Made by a program: the position numbers and the translations under genes. Shown here piece by piece: positions 38,329 through 50,643 of a DNA stretch of 64,000 nt (the stretch's first letter is position 1; each line of letters starts with the position of its first letter). The notes under the pieces were generated by a model. That model saw only the letters and a list, made by a program, of their open reading frames with translations, ran no database searches and was not told where the DNA came from. This stretch comes from Escallonia rubra (lineage: Eukaryota; Streptophyta; Magnoliopsida; Escalloniales; Escalloniaceae): contig JAVXUO010003166.1 of NCBI GenBank assembly GCA_033065855.1, positions 62,001 to 126,000 of the forward strand, in the 5' to 3' direction.

Positions 38329-39552
38329 TGGAACCGGTGCAGACACTAACCTTTCTTTCAGTTCTTGGAAGCTAGCTTCACACTCCTCGCTCCAAACAAA
38401 CCGAGTGTTCTTCTTAGTCAAAGGCACAACGATTTTTGAAAATCCTTCAACAAATCGACGATAGTAACCTGCCAATCCCAAAAAGCTTCGCACCTCCGTG
38501 ACAGTGTTAGGCCTCTGCCAGTCAATCACTGCTGCAATCTTAGAGGGGTCAACGGTTATTCCATCCTTAGACACCACATGCCCTAGAAATATAACATGTT
38601 AAAGCCAAAACTCACATTTCGAAAATTTAGCATACAGTTTACTATCTTTCAAAGTCTGCAAGATAATCTGCAAATGCTCACGATGGTCCTCTTCCGACCT
38701 AGAGTACACCAAAATATCATCAGTAAAAACAATAACGAATTTATCCAAATATTGTCTAAACACACGGTTCATCAAATCCATAAAAGCAGCAGGGGCATTA
38801 GTCAGCCCAAATGGCATTACCATAAATTCATAGTGACCATAACGAGTCCTAAACGCAGTCTTTGGCACATCCTCCGCCTTGACTTTTAGCTGATAATATC
38901 CAGAACGCAAATCTATTTTCGAGAAAAACTTCGCTCCTTGAAGTTGGTCAAACAAATCATCTATGCGGCAACGGATATTTATTACGGATGGTGATCTTAT
39001 TCAACTCACCATAATCAATGCAAAGTCTCAATGTACCGTCTTTCTTCTTAACAAATAATACAGGGGCACCCCAAGGTGACACACTAGGACGAATGAACCC
39101 CTTATCAAGTAACTCTTGAAGCTGTTCCTTTAGCTCCTTCATCTCGGAAGACGCCATTTGATATGGAGCCTTAGAAATAGGTGCTGCACCGGGCACTAAA
39201 TCAATTGTAAATTCCATCTCACGATCAATGGGTTTTCAGGGTAAATCCTCAGGAAACACCTCAGCAAAATCACGGACTACGGGTACTTTTGATATTTCAA
39301 GACTTTCATGACTAGTATCATGGACGTGTGCACTGTAACCCCTACAGCCCTTACGAAGCATGCGACGAGCCGTAATAGCTGAAATAATCGACAACCCACT
39401 AGGTTTCGAACCCTTAAACTCAAATTCAGACAAATCAGATAAACGAAAATGGACTCGTTTCTCAAAGCAATCAACTAAGGCATGATAGTGTGCCAACCAA
39501 TCCATACCCAAAATCACATCAAAATCACGGATATCTAAAGGAATTAGGAATT
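38329..39552 (-). pseudogene. Ty3/gypsy protease end and reverse transcriptase fragment, broken
   Basis: Read leftwards: a post-protease segment with LGMDWL, a pol linker, then reverse transcriptase with [15 protein letters not shown], the LRSGYYQ motif, [11 protein letters not shown] and the catalytic FTDDILVYS, and the thumb with [11 protein letters not shown]. The frame is broken by a 1-base deletion near 38957-38970 and by an in-frame TAA at about 38594-38596. It stops dead at about 38329, in the linker to RNase H; RNase H and integrase are absent. It is a non-functional fragment of a chromovirus-like element. Confidence 0.9.
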
Positions 39553-40988
39553 AGGTCCCCTGGAAGGTCCCTATCACATAAGCGGATCTTAGAATTTCTC
39601 AACACTGAATTAACTATCACAGAATCTCCAACTGGAGTACCGACAGACAACTCATAATCAAAAGACTCGGGTCTCACCCCAAGTCGACGTGAAAACGAAA
39701 AAGAGACAAAAGAGTGTGTGGCACCAGAGTCAAACAATACATGCGCGTCAATTGAGTCAATCTGAATCGTACCTGCCACCACATCCTTTGAACCCGATGC
39801 ATCCTTAGCCGTCATGTTGAACACCCTGCCAGTAGTCTTAGGTTTATGTCTTCCTATTGACTGACTTGTACTCTGCCTTGGGCCCGAAGCTGTACTCGCT
39901 GCAACTGAACCTTGTGGGCCAAATTGCCTCGACACTAGAACATGACAATCCCGGATAAAGTGACCCTTTTGGCCCCACCTGAAACACGCTCCCGTATCCC
40001 AATGGCAACTCTGACCGCCATGACGCTTATTGCACCTCCGACAAATAGGATCAGAACCTATGGATGAAGGCCTCTGAACAAAGTTCTGGCTAAAATTCCT
40101 ACTCGAATTACCTTTAGCTTGGCCCTGCCTACCAACAATAGTCGACGAAGATGCCTGTTTTCGCTTCCCATCACTTTGTACTGTGCGTGACTGAGATAGC
40201 TCCGGACGATCTCTCTTGCCTGCCCTGGCGTCCTTCCTCTCTCTAAAATCCCTTGCCTTAGATTCAATAGTCTTCGCAATGTCCACGCACTGAACATAGG
40301 TCTCTATTGGGACTGGAATAATGCGATGTCTAATGTTAGACCTAAGACCCCAAGTAAACATCTGCACCCTGTCCTTTTCATCAGCCACCAACTGCTTACC
40401 ATACCGGGATAGTCGCATAAACTTTACCTCATACTCGGCAACACTCTCGTTATCTTCCTGCCTTAGATTAAGAAAATCACGATACATCTGTTCTTTTACA
40501 CTCTTAGGAAAATAGCGGTCGAAGAACAAATCCTTAAACTGATCCCATGTCATTGCCAAACGTTGTTCCGCCGTCTTACTACCCTCAATCATTTTCCACC
40601 AATGGTCCGCCTCCCCATCTAGCTTGTACACTATGAGTTCTATCTTTTCCTTATCGGTACAATCCATAGGCCTAAACACCTTTTCAAGTTGAGAAATCCA
40701 TTTCTCCGTCACAATCGGATCATCGGTTCCTCCAAAAGGTTCCACATTTTTCTTATCAAACTGCTCTAACAAACTACGGGTCTGATTCTGCCCAGGATTC
40801 GGATTCTGAGGTGGGTTAGGTTGATTCTGCTGATTTAACTGAGCTTGCTGATTAGCCAATAATTGAGTCAACTGAGCTTGCTGAGCTGCCAGAAAGGTCA
40901 AAAGATCTGGTGGGTTCTTGTTCTCGGTGACGTTCGATTGCTCCACATTCCGATTACGAGTTCGCCTATTATTACGACTGCTTGCCAT
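39525..40988 (-). pseudogene. Ty3/gypsy gag and protease, frameshifted
   Basis: A 487-codon frame. Residues about 1-75 are polar and Gln/Asn-rich; about 100-250 is the retrotransposon gag domain (ADHWWKM, FFDRYFPKSVKEQMY); then come a CCHC-type knuckle and an aspartic protease with DSGATHSFV. The knuckle reads CFRWGQKGHFIRDC, with Trp where the second zinc-binding Cys should be. A 7-bp tandem duplication (aggaatt twice, 39539-39552) shifts the frame and cuts the polyprotein off after the protease. The 5' LTR and primer-binding site are not found to the right (41000-41234). Confidence 0.9.
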
Positions 40989-41234
40989 TACTACAAAAAA
41001 AAAAACTAGAATAAGATACTAACTGAAATATTACTCTTAATTCTACCCATCCTACCCATCTCACAACTTATCTGATCCTAAGCATGAGTCCACAGAGATC
41101 AGATAAAATCTTATAATTATCATAAAAACTCCAAAATGGTAAATCAGAGCATATTCTAATAATTTCCAAAATACATCAACGTATATCAAAATGACCCCAA
41201 AGCTTTTATACAAGTCATGATCTCCAACACGGAG
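40989..41234 (-). other. Leader remnant of the gypsy fragment
   Basis: AT-rich sequence upstream of gag up to the sharp junction at 41235, where the duplicated unit begins. No initiator-Met primer-binding site and no LTR end is seen, so the element is also truncated on this side. Confidence 0.5.
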
Positions 41235-41424
41235 TTAAGATACATTTTTTGTGTACTTTTATCTTTTTCCAGTTTCATTTTGGATAAAAAAAATCCAAAC
41301 AATAACGTTCCGAAAAATTAAACTCAATGTCAGAAAAAAACCAAAAAAGTCTTCTCACAATCTAACACAACAAATTCATGTTCCCTCCCTCTTTCTCTCC
41401 CCTGGTACCACCATGGCACCACCC

Positions 41425-41890
41425 GCGTTTATCCAGACTCGTCACTGAACCACCACAAAGAATCACACCACAGCCACCATGCCCACCACTCAAACCTCAT
41501 CTCCTCCGGCCAATTCATCGCCACACAATCGTCATAAACCACCACTACGCCAGATCGGGCCTTTATAACGACATAGCGATGGCACACAACCACCATAAAC
41601 TACCACTACGCCACACAGCCACCATAAACCACCCACCATCGTAGCACCGTCTTCTCCAATCACAATCCACGATGGCTAATCTAACCACCGTAACACCATT
41701 TCAAACGAAAAAAAAAGATCTGATAGGTGAAGAGCCTCAATGTCGTTGTGTATTCTTTGCAGAATCCATGAAAGTCGCCCATCTTAAAGATCTGGTAGGT
41801 GAAGAGCCTCAATCTGGTAGGTGAAGAGCCAGAGATCTGGCAGTCGCCCATCTTGAAGCCCGGGCGTTTATTCGGAATCCATGAAAGTCG
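41425..41890. other. Segment present only in copy 1
   Basis: A CAC-rich stretch followed by short repeats of ggtaggtgaagagcc (about 41720-41830). Copy 2 joins the flanks directly near 51968. It is either an insertion here or a deletion in copy 2. Confidence 0.6.
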
Positions 41891-44800
41891 CACATGTGCA
41901 GGGCGGTGGTAGATGATGGAGATCGTTGGAGATGGGCGGCGGTAGATGGGGCTCGTTGGAAAAGAAAGAGAGTAGGGGGGGGGAGGCGGGGTGGGTCATG
42001 TAGGGAATATATTATAAATAATAAGGATACAAGTAGAAAGTGAAAATGAAAATGATATAAGTACACAAATTCGAAAAAAAAAATAGGTAAATTTTTTTGT
42101 GAAAATAATAAAAGTACAGGAATGAATTTTCTAACTGAATACGAAAATTATGAAAACGAAAACAGAAAACGAATACCGTAAACGTACGGGCCCCACCAAT
42201 TGTGAGTAAAAATTTGCAATCCTCAAAAACCCTAGGTTTCTCTTTCTTCTATCTCTATGAAGACCAAACTCAATTTTTCGACAAAAAACAACTGACTATT
42301 CTTTATATTCTCTAAACTTGGCAGATAACTCAAAAGACCCCTAAAGATATGTTACTTATTCAAAAGTATCCCACAATATTATTAAAACTACAAAAGTAGC
42401 CTAAAAATTAAAATAATTAACTATACAATATTTGGGGTCTTACATTTACCATTTTTACAATTTTATTTTATTTTTTTCTCCACATTTAAATATCCATCAA
42501 CTCATTTTCTCTTTCCTGATCCACTTTCATACATTTTTTTTATTCATTTCTCTCTCAACATTTAACACTCCACTAACCCATTTTATCTATCTTGGCCCAC
42601 TTTCTTCCTCTCCTTTCTCTAAAGGTTTGAATGAAAAACACACAATATATCACTTAACAACCTTAATCTACGTGCAAAAAAATTGATCAAATTATGAAGG
42701 ACGGATGGATATTACATTTGCCCATAGTGTGTTGAACAAATGAAGTGCCTAACGAAGAGCACAATTCACATCGACAAAGGAAATACCTGATAAACTATTT
42801 ATATCTAAACAACTTTCTTAGCTAAAAGGATCTAACTATCCGATGATAGATCATCTGAAAAATTCAACCAAGAAGCAAGAAAATCATTCTGTGAAACAAG
42901 TTTCAGGTATAATGAGATTTGAAGAAGATTTCTATCACATCTAACACACAACCATTGCAGCTTTCAAAATGTTGTGTATCCCTTTCCTACCAAAGACAAC
43001 ACCAATAGTATATGGGGTAATTGTGCAACAAAATCGCCAAGATAGCTTGTTTACAACATTGTGCATGTCCTAGGCTCTTAACTTGCGGCATGAAACTTAA
43101 AAATTATTGTGCCATTGATAAGATTTCAGAAAATTTGAAGTTTTTGTTTCATGTTTGCCAGTTCGCGACAGTTCCTGGGGTTCATTGGCAGTAGCGCAGA
43201 TCCCCTCGCCTTTATTAGCGTATGATCTCAATTGGGCCGTTAGTGCTTGAGTGACAGTAGAACATATGTGTATATTTACTTGTTGCTTATAGTTTGTTTT
43301 TACCCGGACATTATTGTTAGGGAGTGTGATGCTGTTTCTGTGGCGAATACTAGCTATGGACTTAGATTTCGTTTATAGCCGTATGTTAATCTTGTACATA
43401 TAGAGCACGCAGTTCGATGAACATCAAAATAGAGTTAATCAAGTCAAGGTATCACCAAATAGATGCCAAATTTTAATGGATGATAAAACATCTAATAAAA
43501 CACGATAAAGCAGCAGTAGTCACGGGGTCCGGAGGATGCCCTTTATGGAGGTCGTGGATTTGACTGATAGGTCTGTGATAAATGTGAGGGCTCTAGAGTG
43601 GATTAACTAACTGAAGATCTGGCTTTTGCCATCTTGCTAACTTTTTGGGGGAGTCCAACTCATCTTATTGGTGTGGCTTCTGTATTGGCTCTGATTTAAC
43701 GCGTGAAAGGGCATGGTGACGATTTTATGTTCCTGGTGGATGATTACACTTGAAGTTCAAGTGCCTATTTAAGCTACTCCACCTTCTCAATGGTTGGTGG
43801 TGATCAATCCTTTTTAATGGCTACCATTACAGTTCTAGAAATTTCCCTAAAATTATCTAGATAACTGCCGGTTTCCCAACCTTTTTGGATTATTCTACCA
43901 TTACACAAATATACAAGGTAATCCCCAATTATCCTAGAACATTCCAAAGTCCTTTCAAAGCAAACATCCCTGTAAGCGCATGCCTGTCATTCTGCATGGA
44001 GAAACGTCCAAAATTGGGTGGGTCGTGATATATCGCTCCACTATGCGCGGTTATGATATATTTTTAGAAAAAGAACTTGATTTCAACTTGGAGATGTCAT
44101 TGATCGTAGGCATCTTTGCAGTAGTTTTCATCGTAGCCAAAATATTGTCTTAAGATTGTTAGAAAATAAGGCAATAAGGGAGAAAACTGGAAATTTGCAA
44201 AGCCGAATGCGTTGTACTCTGTCCTTAAGACAACATTTGTTCCCTTATATTTTGCTTAGGGTTGCAACAAATTTGCCTTCCAAGATAAAACAGGCGACCA
44301 TCTATTGATCACAGCAGAAAACAATCAATAGGCAAAAATTTGAGAGAGAGAGCAAGAGACAAATTTGAGTGAGTAGTGAGTCTAACCATGAGCCTTATTT
44401 ATAGACACCAACATGTGCCTTCAACAGGCGTGACAGTTAAATGACTCAGTAGATGTCATTTAACATTCACAATCTACAGACACAGTAAACATATGTAATC
44501 TTTGAACTGAAAGACACCATAAACATGTGTCATAAGTGAAGGATTTTCCTTTTATATTTATTGTCGAATATATTTTGCTTTAAATTTTATTTTGGAGTTT
44601 GTATAGGAGTAATTGAGGTCAATGCAATTGTTTTAAGCAAGTGTGAAATGTATTGATGTTTCGTGGAGACTTATTCTTAGATGCTCTGGATACCCAATTG
44701 GGAGACTGGATATTTTGTGATTTTCTGCTTTTGTTTATTTGAAACTAACGCTAAAAAAAACGGGGTGTTACACGGTGCACCTCACATGTGCGAGTACATG

Positions 44801-45126
44801 GCCATGCATACCATGTGTTTATAGAACAATATGGTATGTCACATAGTCACTTAAATACCCTTGACATTTCCAACATAAGTTACTCAAGTCAGGAGTAGTG
44901 TTTATTTCCATAAGATAGTATAAAGGTTGTACGTGGCAAGAAGGAATTTCGGGATGCCAAGATCTACTTCTAGCAAACGTTAGGGTTTGTGGTAACATGT
45001 AATTACCAATTATCTATCAGTCAAGTACCTTATAAGCATGGGAGGTAGTGCCGAGTTAGTCGTCAGGGGTTTAGTTTAATGCAAACCATTAAAGACAAAG
45101 GTAGCTTTTGTCTAATATTCATTGAG

Positions 45127-45412
45127 GGTCCCTTGACAATTTAATTCTGAATCTAGTACATCGGCTCCTACACGAAAATCTTGTATGTCACTGAGCTTTG
45201 AACAATTGTTTCTTTTTCGTTCTGCCAAATTTCTGATGCATTAGTCCAAATTAATAATGGCAGGATTGCAGGGTTCCTTGACAATTTACTTCTGAATCTG
45301 GTACGTTGGCTATTGCATGAAAATCCCGTATGTTACTGAGTTAGAACAGTCGTTCTATTTCGTTCTGTCAAATTTCTTATGTGTTAGTCCAAATTAATAA
45401 TGGCAGGAGAGA
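45127..45412. repeat. 145-bp tandem duplication, inside copy 1
   Basis: Two units share ccttgacaattta, tctgaatctggtac, tttcgttctg and gttagtccaaattaataatggcag in order. The same pair is present in copy 2 (about 55384-55668), so it predates the large duplication. Confidence 0.85.
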
Positions 45413-46261
45413 CGCCTAACAACATATGTGCTATGACGTCCATTTTTTATTGACAGATCCAGGTACTCTCTTACCTTTGACCCAAAAAAATAAGGGATCT
45501 CCTCTTTGTATTCTACCTATTGGGTGTGGCAATCGGAGGGGGCGCTCTTTTCGAGCTCATTTCCTGCCATGGGTTAGCAGACATGGGTTTTGGATTTTCA
45601 GTTAGAAAGTCCTCACCTTCGATCAGATTGCTTTCAAACTTGAATTGAGTTTTCACTCATTTTTACATCAAATGACTCTAGGCTCTTTGAGGAAACTATA
45701 GCTTCTAGGATCTTATCTCCATTGTCATTTCCCATCATGCTAATGGTAGCAACCGCTGCTTCATATGGGTATTGCCATTTATTGTCAACCTATGAAGCAT
45801 GGACACGGATACGACAAGAATGCGGATATACGGATACAACATTTTTAAAATTTTTTGGATACGGGGGCGGCAAGGATACTGCAAATTTTATAAATATTTT
45901 TTTAATTATGTACACTTAGTATTGAATTTTTAAACAATTAAAATCTTAATAATCATAATATATGTGTTTGATATATGTAAAAAGATAGAAGAAATAACCC
46001 CGGTGGTCCCTGTACTATACGCGTTTTGCCACATTAGTCCATAAACAAAAAAATTATCTATTTTAGTCCTTAAACATTACGCCGTTTGCCATATTGGTCT
46101 TTTTCTCAACTTCCGTCCAAAAATGTCCGTTTGTGGACCCCACACGAGGGGCACAAAGGACCTTTCCCTTCCTCTACCCATCACCGGCCAGAAACCCTCA
46201 TTTCAGGTGGGCAGAAACCAATTCCTCCCTCCAAAAACACAAGGCTTCGATCGGGGCCTGT

Positions 46262-46451
46262 GGAGCGATCACCGCCGTTGGTTGCGGTGAGGCTGCCGGT
46301 GGCGATGGTGGAGGAGTGGGGGACCGGGCTGGCATAGAAGACGATGGCGGTGCTGAGCAGCCTGGCTGGGATCAGGGAAGGGAAAGACGCGATCGTGGAA
46401 GAGGACAGTATGGCTGCATTCGTGGAGGCGATCGACTACGGGGCGGCCAAG
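46262..46451 (+). pseudogene. Captured ARM-repeat fragment
   Basis: The + strand reads VEEWGTGLA, a TAG, then KTMAVLSSLAGIREGKDAIV followed by EEDSMAAFVEAIDYG. This pattern (LSSLAGI-EG--AIVEE-G---LVEAI) is that of armadillo repeats in plant ARM and U-box/ARM proteins. One in-frame stop and lack of a start or end show it is a fragment. Confidence 0.6.
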
Positions 46452-46752
46452 GGACCTGCCGAAGCATGCCGTTGTGCTTTCTCTTGCGGTCCAAGGCCAA
46501 GGCCCAGTCCCGGTGCTTGGACAGGTCAGAGGCGATACGGCGGAGGGGGAGCTCGTAGAGAGACTGGGTGGATGAGGTGAGGTGGATGGTGAAGCGGAGG
46601 ACGTGGGCGAGCTGGGTCGTCTGCTTGGCGAGCTCAGAGTAGTCGAGCTTGGAGGATTCGGTCTCCTAGGCTGATTTGATGACCCAGTCGGTGAGCAAGC
46701 AGGATCAGGAGGGAGAGCTCGTCTTGGATGGATTTTTCTTCTTCGGCGGCCA
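46452..46752 (-). pseudogene. Captured N-terminal domain of an ARM-family protein
   Basis: On the minus strand an ATG at 46752 opens MAAEEEKSIQDELSLLILLA. After a frame change near 46695 the text continues DWVIKSA, a TAG, ETESSKLDYSELAKQTTQLA, then SLYELPLRRIASDLSKH and GMLRQV. This resembles the helical N-terminal region of ARO-type (armadillo repeat only) and related ARM proteins. One frameshift and one stop make it non-coding. It is oriented opposite to the ARM piece, so at least two capture or rearrangement steps took place. Confidence 0.55.
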
Positions 46753-49676
46753 TGGCTGAGCGAGCGGCGCCTGTGGCTGCTACTGCTGAGTGAATTGAAA
46801 GCGGAATGACCCAGAGAGGGGAAGTGTCCTTTGTGCCCCTCGTGTGGGTTCCACAAACGGACATTTTTGGACGGAAATGGAAAAAAGGACCAATATGGCA
46901 AACGACGTAATGTTTAAGGACTAAAATAGATAAATTTTTTGTTTAAGGACTAATGTGGCAAAACGCGTATAGTACAGGGACCAGCGGGATTGTTTCCTAA
47001 AAAAGATATCAATATTCCAACCAAAGGAGTGAGCTTTTAAGTTTAATGAGTTCTATTGTAAATTTTAAAGTTTTCAACCAAATTAGTAAGAATTTGTTAA
47101 GTTTAATGGGTTGCTTTATAAATATTAAAATTGTATAGCTAAACATAATAAAGTTTTTATGTGATATCACTTTTATTTCTCTGAAATACTGGGGTTGATT
47201 TATGTAATAACTTAATAATTGGGTCCTTAAATAATATAAAAAAACCTGCGGATGCTAGGTGTCAAAGTCAAAGGTCAGCCACCAACATAGAGAAAATCGA
47301 CAAGACAGATCGACTCCTCGTCTAGCGATGTTCTTCTTCTTCTTCTCTAAAAACAAGTGCACAGCGCACTGGGTCGCCGGTAAGTCCCCTTCTCCTTCTT
47401 CTGCTTCTACTTCATCTATCATGTCTATCCTCTCAGATTCATTGCCGGTGGTCGCCGGTAGTCGCTAGAGTTTTCGGTGGCCGCTGGTGGTCACAGATCT
47501 GCCTTTCACAGAGCCGATATGCACCCGATCCACACCCGTTATTTAAGAAATTAAAAAAAAATGACACGCACCCACGCCGCACTCGAGGCACACCCGTACC
47601 TGATGCGTATCAGGTGTCGGTGCTTTACCCTAAGTGTCGCACCGGTGCTTCATAACTATCAACACAGGGAAGTAAGCTCAGGCTTTTGATCCAACTAGTA
47701 AAAGGACCATACAATGCAGTATAGAGGGTTGTCGAGAGACATTGTCTATGAAGCTTAAGATTTGTGGTATTCTTCCTAGAATCCTCTCTTACTTGTTAAT
47801 ATCGTGTCTCTCTCGATGCTATGGTATCTACTTGGCTTCATATGAGTAGAAACCAACGAGGTTTGTTAACAATAGTTATTTCTTTGAGAAGGAATGCGCC
47901 TGAGGAAGAACATTAACCATTTGCATGAAGGAAATGCCAAAACCAACAAAGATGTTAAGAAAAAAAAACAATTTTTGGGTAGAACGGGAATTTCATTAAC
48001 TAAGATAATAATGTGCAAACTAAAAAAGCGTAAAAGAAACTTTGGCCCTGGCATCGGAGGAAAGTGGAAAGTGAAATGATAAGTATTATAATTGTTGGAT
48101 TTAGAAAATTCAGATCAAGTGGGCATCAGTTCCAGGCCAATGGCAGTTTACATAGCTGCGGTAGTTATCATCGAATCCAAATGAGGTGGAGAGGGTTCCC
48201 AAGGCTGGATCTGATTAATCCGCAGCTCGAAGCGAAAGTGCATCATCTAGTTCTATTCGATCCGCCATCTTCAAGCCCCAATCCCACCGTATCGGAGATT
48301 TCAAACCAAACCAACTGATCGGATGTCCAGTGACAATGGCAGAACTGAAAAACTATTTAGATCTGAATGTAGCGACTGGGAGGGAGTAACTTTGAGGCTA
48401 AAGGACTTATGGTCTGTGGGTGGCAGTGGAGATCGGAGTGTGGAGGTGGGTGGTGGTGAATGGAGGCAAATACTAAATGGGTATAGAGAACCATTCATAT
48501 AGACAAAATTCACGCACAAAGAGATCTCAAGAAGATTTGTTTCACATGTACCACAAGGTAGCTTTTAAGATGACGTTTAGTGTTTCCCACCGCAGACACC
48601 ACCAAAGTGCTCAAGCAATTTGTATGAAACATAAATTCTGGTGACATGAAATTGTGCTTGTGACTATATGTTCACAGACACGTCTTTTAAATCAAGTAGA
48701 ATTTTGCTTGACGAGGGTTCACAAATCTTGGCTATACTATTTATTAAGCCAAAACTTGGATTGGTGTAACACCTTTTTGGTGTTTCTTAACTACCAACTT
48801 AATATGATGACACTTGACATAACAAGAAAAATTACAAAAAATTACAAAAAATAAAAACTTAAAGGCCATGTTTGGTTTTCACATTTGAAAACAATCATAT
48901 ATCCTACTTCAACTTTTAATGAACTTTAATTTAGTAACTTTATTTTTGCTCTTCATAATTTAAAATTCATTACAAAATATATGCAAACTATATTCTAAAG
49001 ATCAAGCTTGATATTAAAAAAAAATCATATTACTAACTTCAGGTTTGCACACGCATCGTGTGTGCCACGATAACTCGTCAGTTTAGACAACAAAGATAGA
49101 GTAACTACTCACTGTTCCATGTTTGGCAGTTCACCGAGCAAGCAAGATGATTAAGATGGATCCCACTCCACAACTGTTGGAAATTCGTTGTCAGTTGCTA
49201 TTGGCGCAAAACTACTGCCTCCGTTGTCGTAAGTTCTCACTTCTTCATTCACCGATTGAACTGCATGATCTTTTGTGTTATCATTTTGATTCTAATTCCT
49301 AATTTTCCTTTTAAGTCCTTAAAATCTTTCCCTGAACGAACGGCTTGGAAATAGAGCAGAAGAGGTTTCAAAATTGTTAGGTAGTAGAACATATATTGTA
49401 CTCCTTCCCTTCGTCTCATTGAATTTTTCCTCTTTGACTTTTTGCAAATTTCAACGGTATGCAAATAGACATAACGACCTGTAACTGACGGACAATATGA
49501 ATTGGTTAAAGTCTTCCATCACATTCTTATGAAACTTCGTCCGGTCGTTAATCTGTCTATCATCATTGTAGATTGAGTATATTATCTTCAAATCCTCAAC
49601 AATGATAAAACTCGTAGATAAGAAATTTCACATGATACTAGATAATATCAAATTGGCCCATCTTTTGCAGTATCCT

Positions 49677-50643
49677 CAACATATGCGCTACGATGTCCAT
49701 ATTTTATTGACAGCTCCAAGTACTCTCTTACCTTTGACCCCAAAAAATAAGGGATCTCCTCGTTGTATTCTACCTATTGGGTGTGGCAACCGTGGGGCTC
49801 TTTTCGAGCTCATTTCCGGCCATGGATTACCAGACGTGGGTTTTGGATTTTCAGTTAGAAAGTCCTCACCTTCAAGCCTTCGCTATGTTGTCTCGGTTCA
49901 AGATCAGATTGCTTTCAAAATTGAATTGAGTTTCCACTCATTTTTACATCAAATAACTCTAGGCTCTTTGAGGAAACTATGGTTTATGGGATCTTATCTC
50001 CATTGTCGTTTCCTATCATGCTAATGGTACCAACTGCTGCTTCATACGGGTATTGCCATTTGTTGTCAACCTATGAAGCACGGACACAGATACTACACGA
50101 ATGCGGAAACACGGATACAACATTTTTGAAAATTTTAGGATACGGAGGCGGTAAGGATACTTCAAATTCTATAAATATTTTTTTAATTCTGTACACTTAG
50201 TATTGAATTTTTAAACAATTAAAATCCTAATAATCATAATATACGTGTTTAATATATGTAAAAAGATATCAATATTCCAACCAACGTAGTGAGTTTTTAA
50301 GTTTAATAAGTTCTTTTGTAAATTTTAAAGTTTTCAACCAAATTAGTAGGAATTTGTTAAGTTCAAAGGCCTGCTTTATAAATATTAAAACTGTATGGCT
50401 ATACATAATAAAGTTTTTATGTGGCATAACTTTTGTTTCTCTGAAGTACTGGGGTTAATTTATGTAATAACTAAACAATTGGGTCCTTAAATAATATAAA
50501 AAAACATGTGGATGCTAGCTGTCAAAGTCAAAGGTTAGCCACCAACATAGAGAACATCGACAAGACAGATCGACTCCTCATCCATCTCTGTTCTTCATCT
50601 TCTTCTCTGGAAACAAGTACACGGCGCACTGGGTCGCCAGTAA
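49677..50643. repeat. Third, partial copy of an inner segment (copy C)
   Basis: It repeats 45416-47385 (without the Pack-MULE) and 55676-56645. It begins caacatatgcgctacg right after catcttttg and ends at gggtcgccagtaag, where the sequence returns to the unit order at cccaaccatgg. Copy 2 has a 140-bp stretch here instead. It contains only the left part of the TIR element and has no target duplication, so it looks recombination-derived, not transposed. Confidence 0.85.

Larger units (their letters stand above)
45988..46999. mobile_element. Pack-MULE, 1,012 bp, 9-bp target duplication
   Basis: Terminal inverted repeats of about 185 bp (45988-46175 and 46812-46999) are nearly identical, starting gaagaaataaccccggtgg on the left and taggaaacaatcccgctgg on the right. 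The 9-bp duplication aaaaagata flanks both ends (45979-45987, 47000-47008), and copies 2 and C show the empty site. The 640-bp GC-rich core is unlike all surrounding DNA and encodes pieces of an ARM-repeat protein gene. There is no transposase: this is a non-autonomous Mutator-like element that captured host sequence. Confidence 0.9.
45790..47656. mobile_element. TIR element, copy in unit 1 (carries nested Pack-MULE)
   Basis: The ends are inverted: tatgaagcatggacac on the left and gtgcttcata on the right, with flanks tgtcaac (45783-45789) and tatcaac (47657-47663) as a probable short target duplication. The copy at 56072-56933 shows the uninterrupted form of 862 bp. It has no transposase; a pyrimidine-rich stretch and gt-rich GC block fill its right half. 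The superfamily is not assigned. Confidence 0.5.

Noticed and set aside
46269-46901. A 210-codon Ser/Pro-rich minus-strand frame
   Set aside because: It crosses the Pack-MULE terminal repeat and reads the captured ARM fragments out of frame; low-complexity composition comes from GC-rich DNA.
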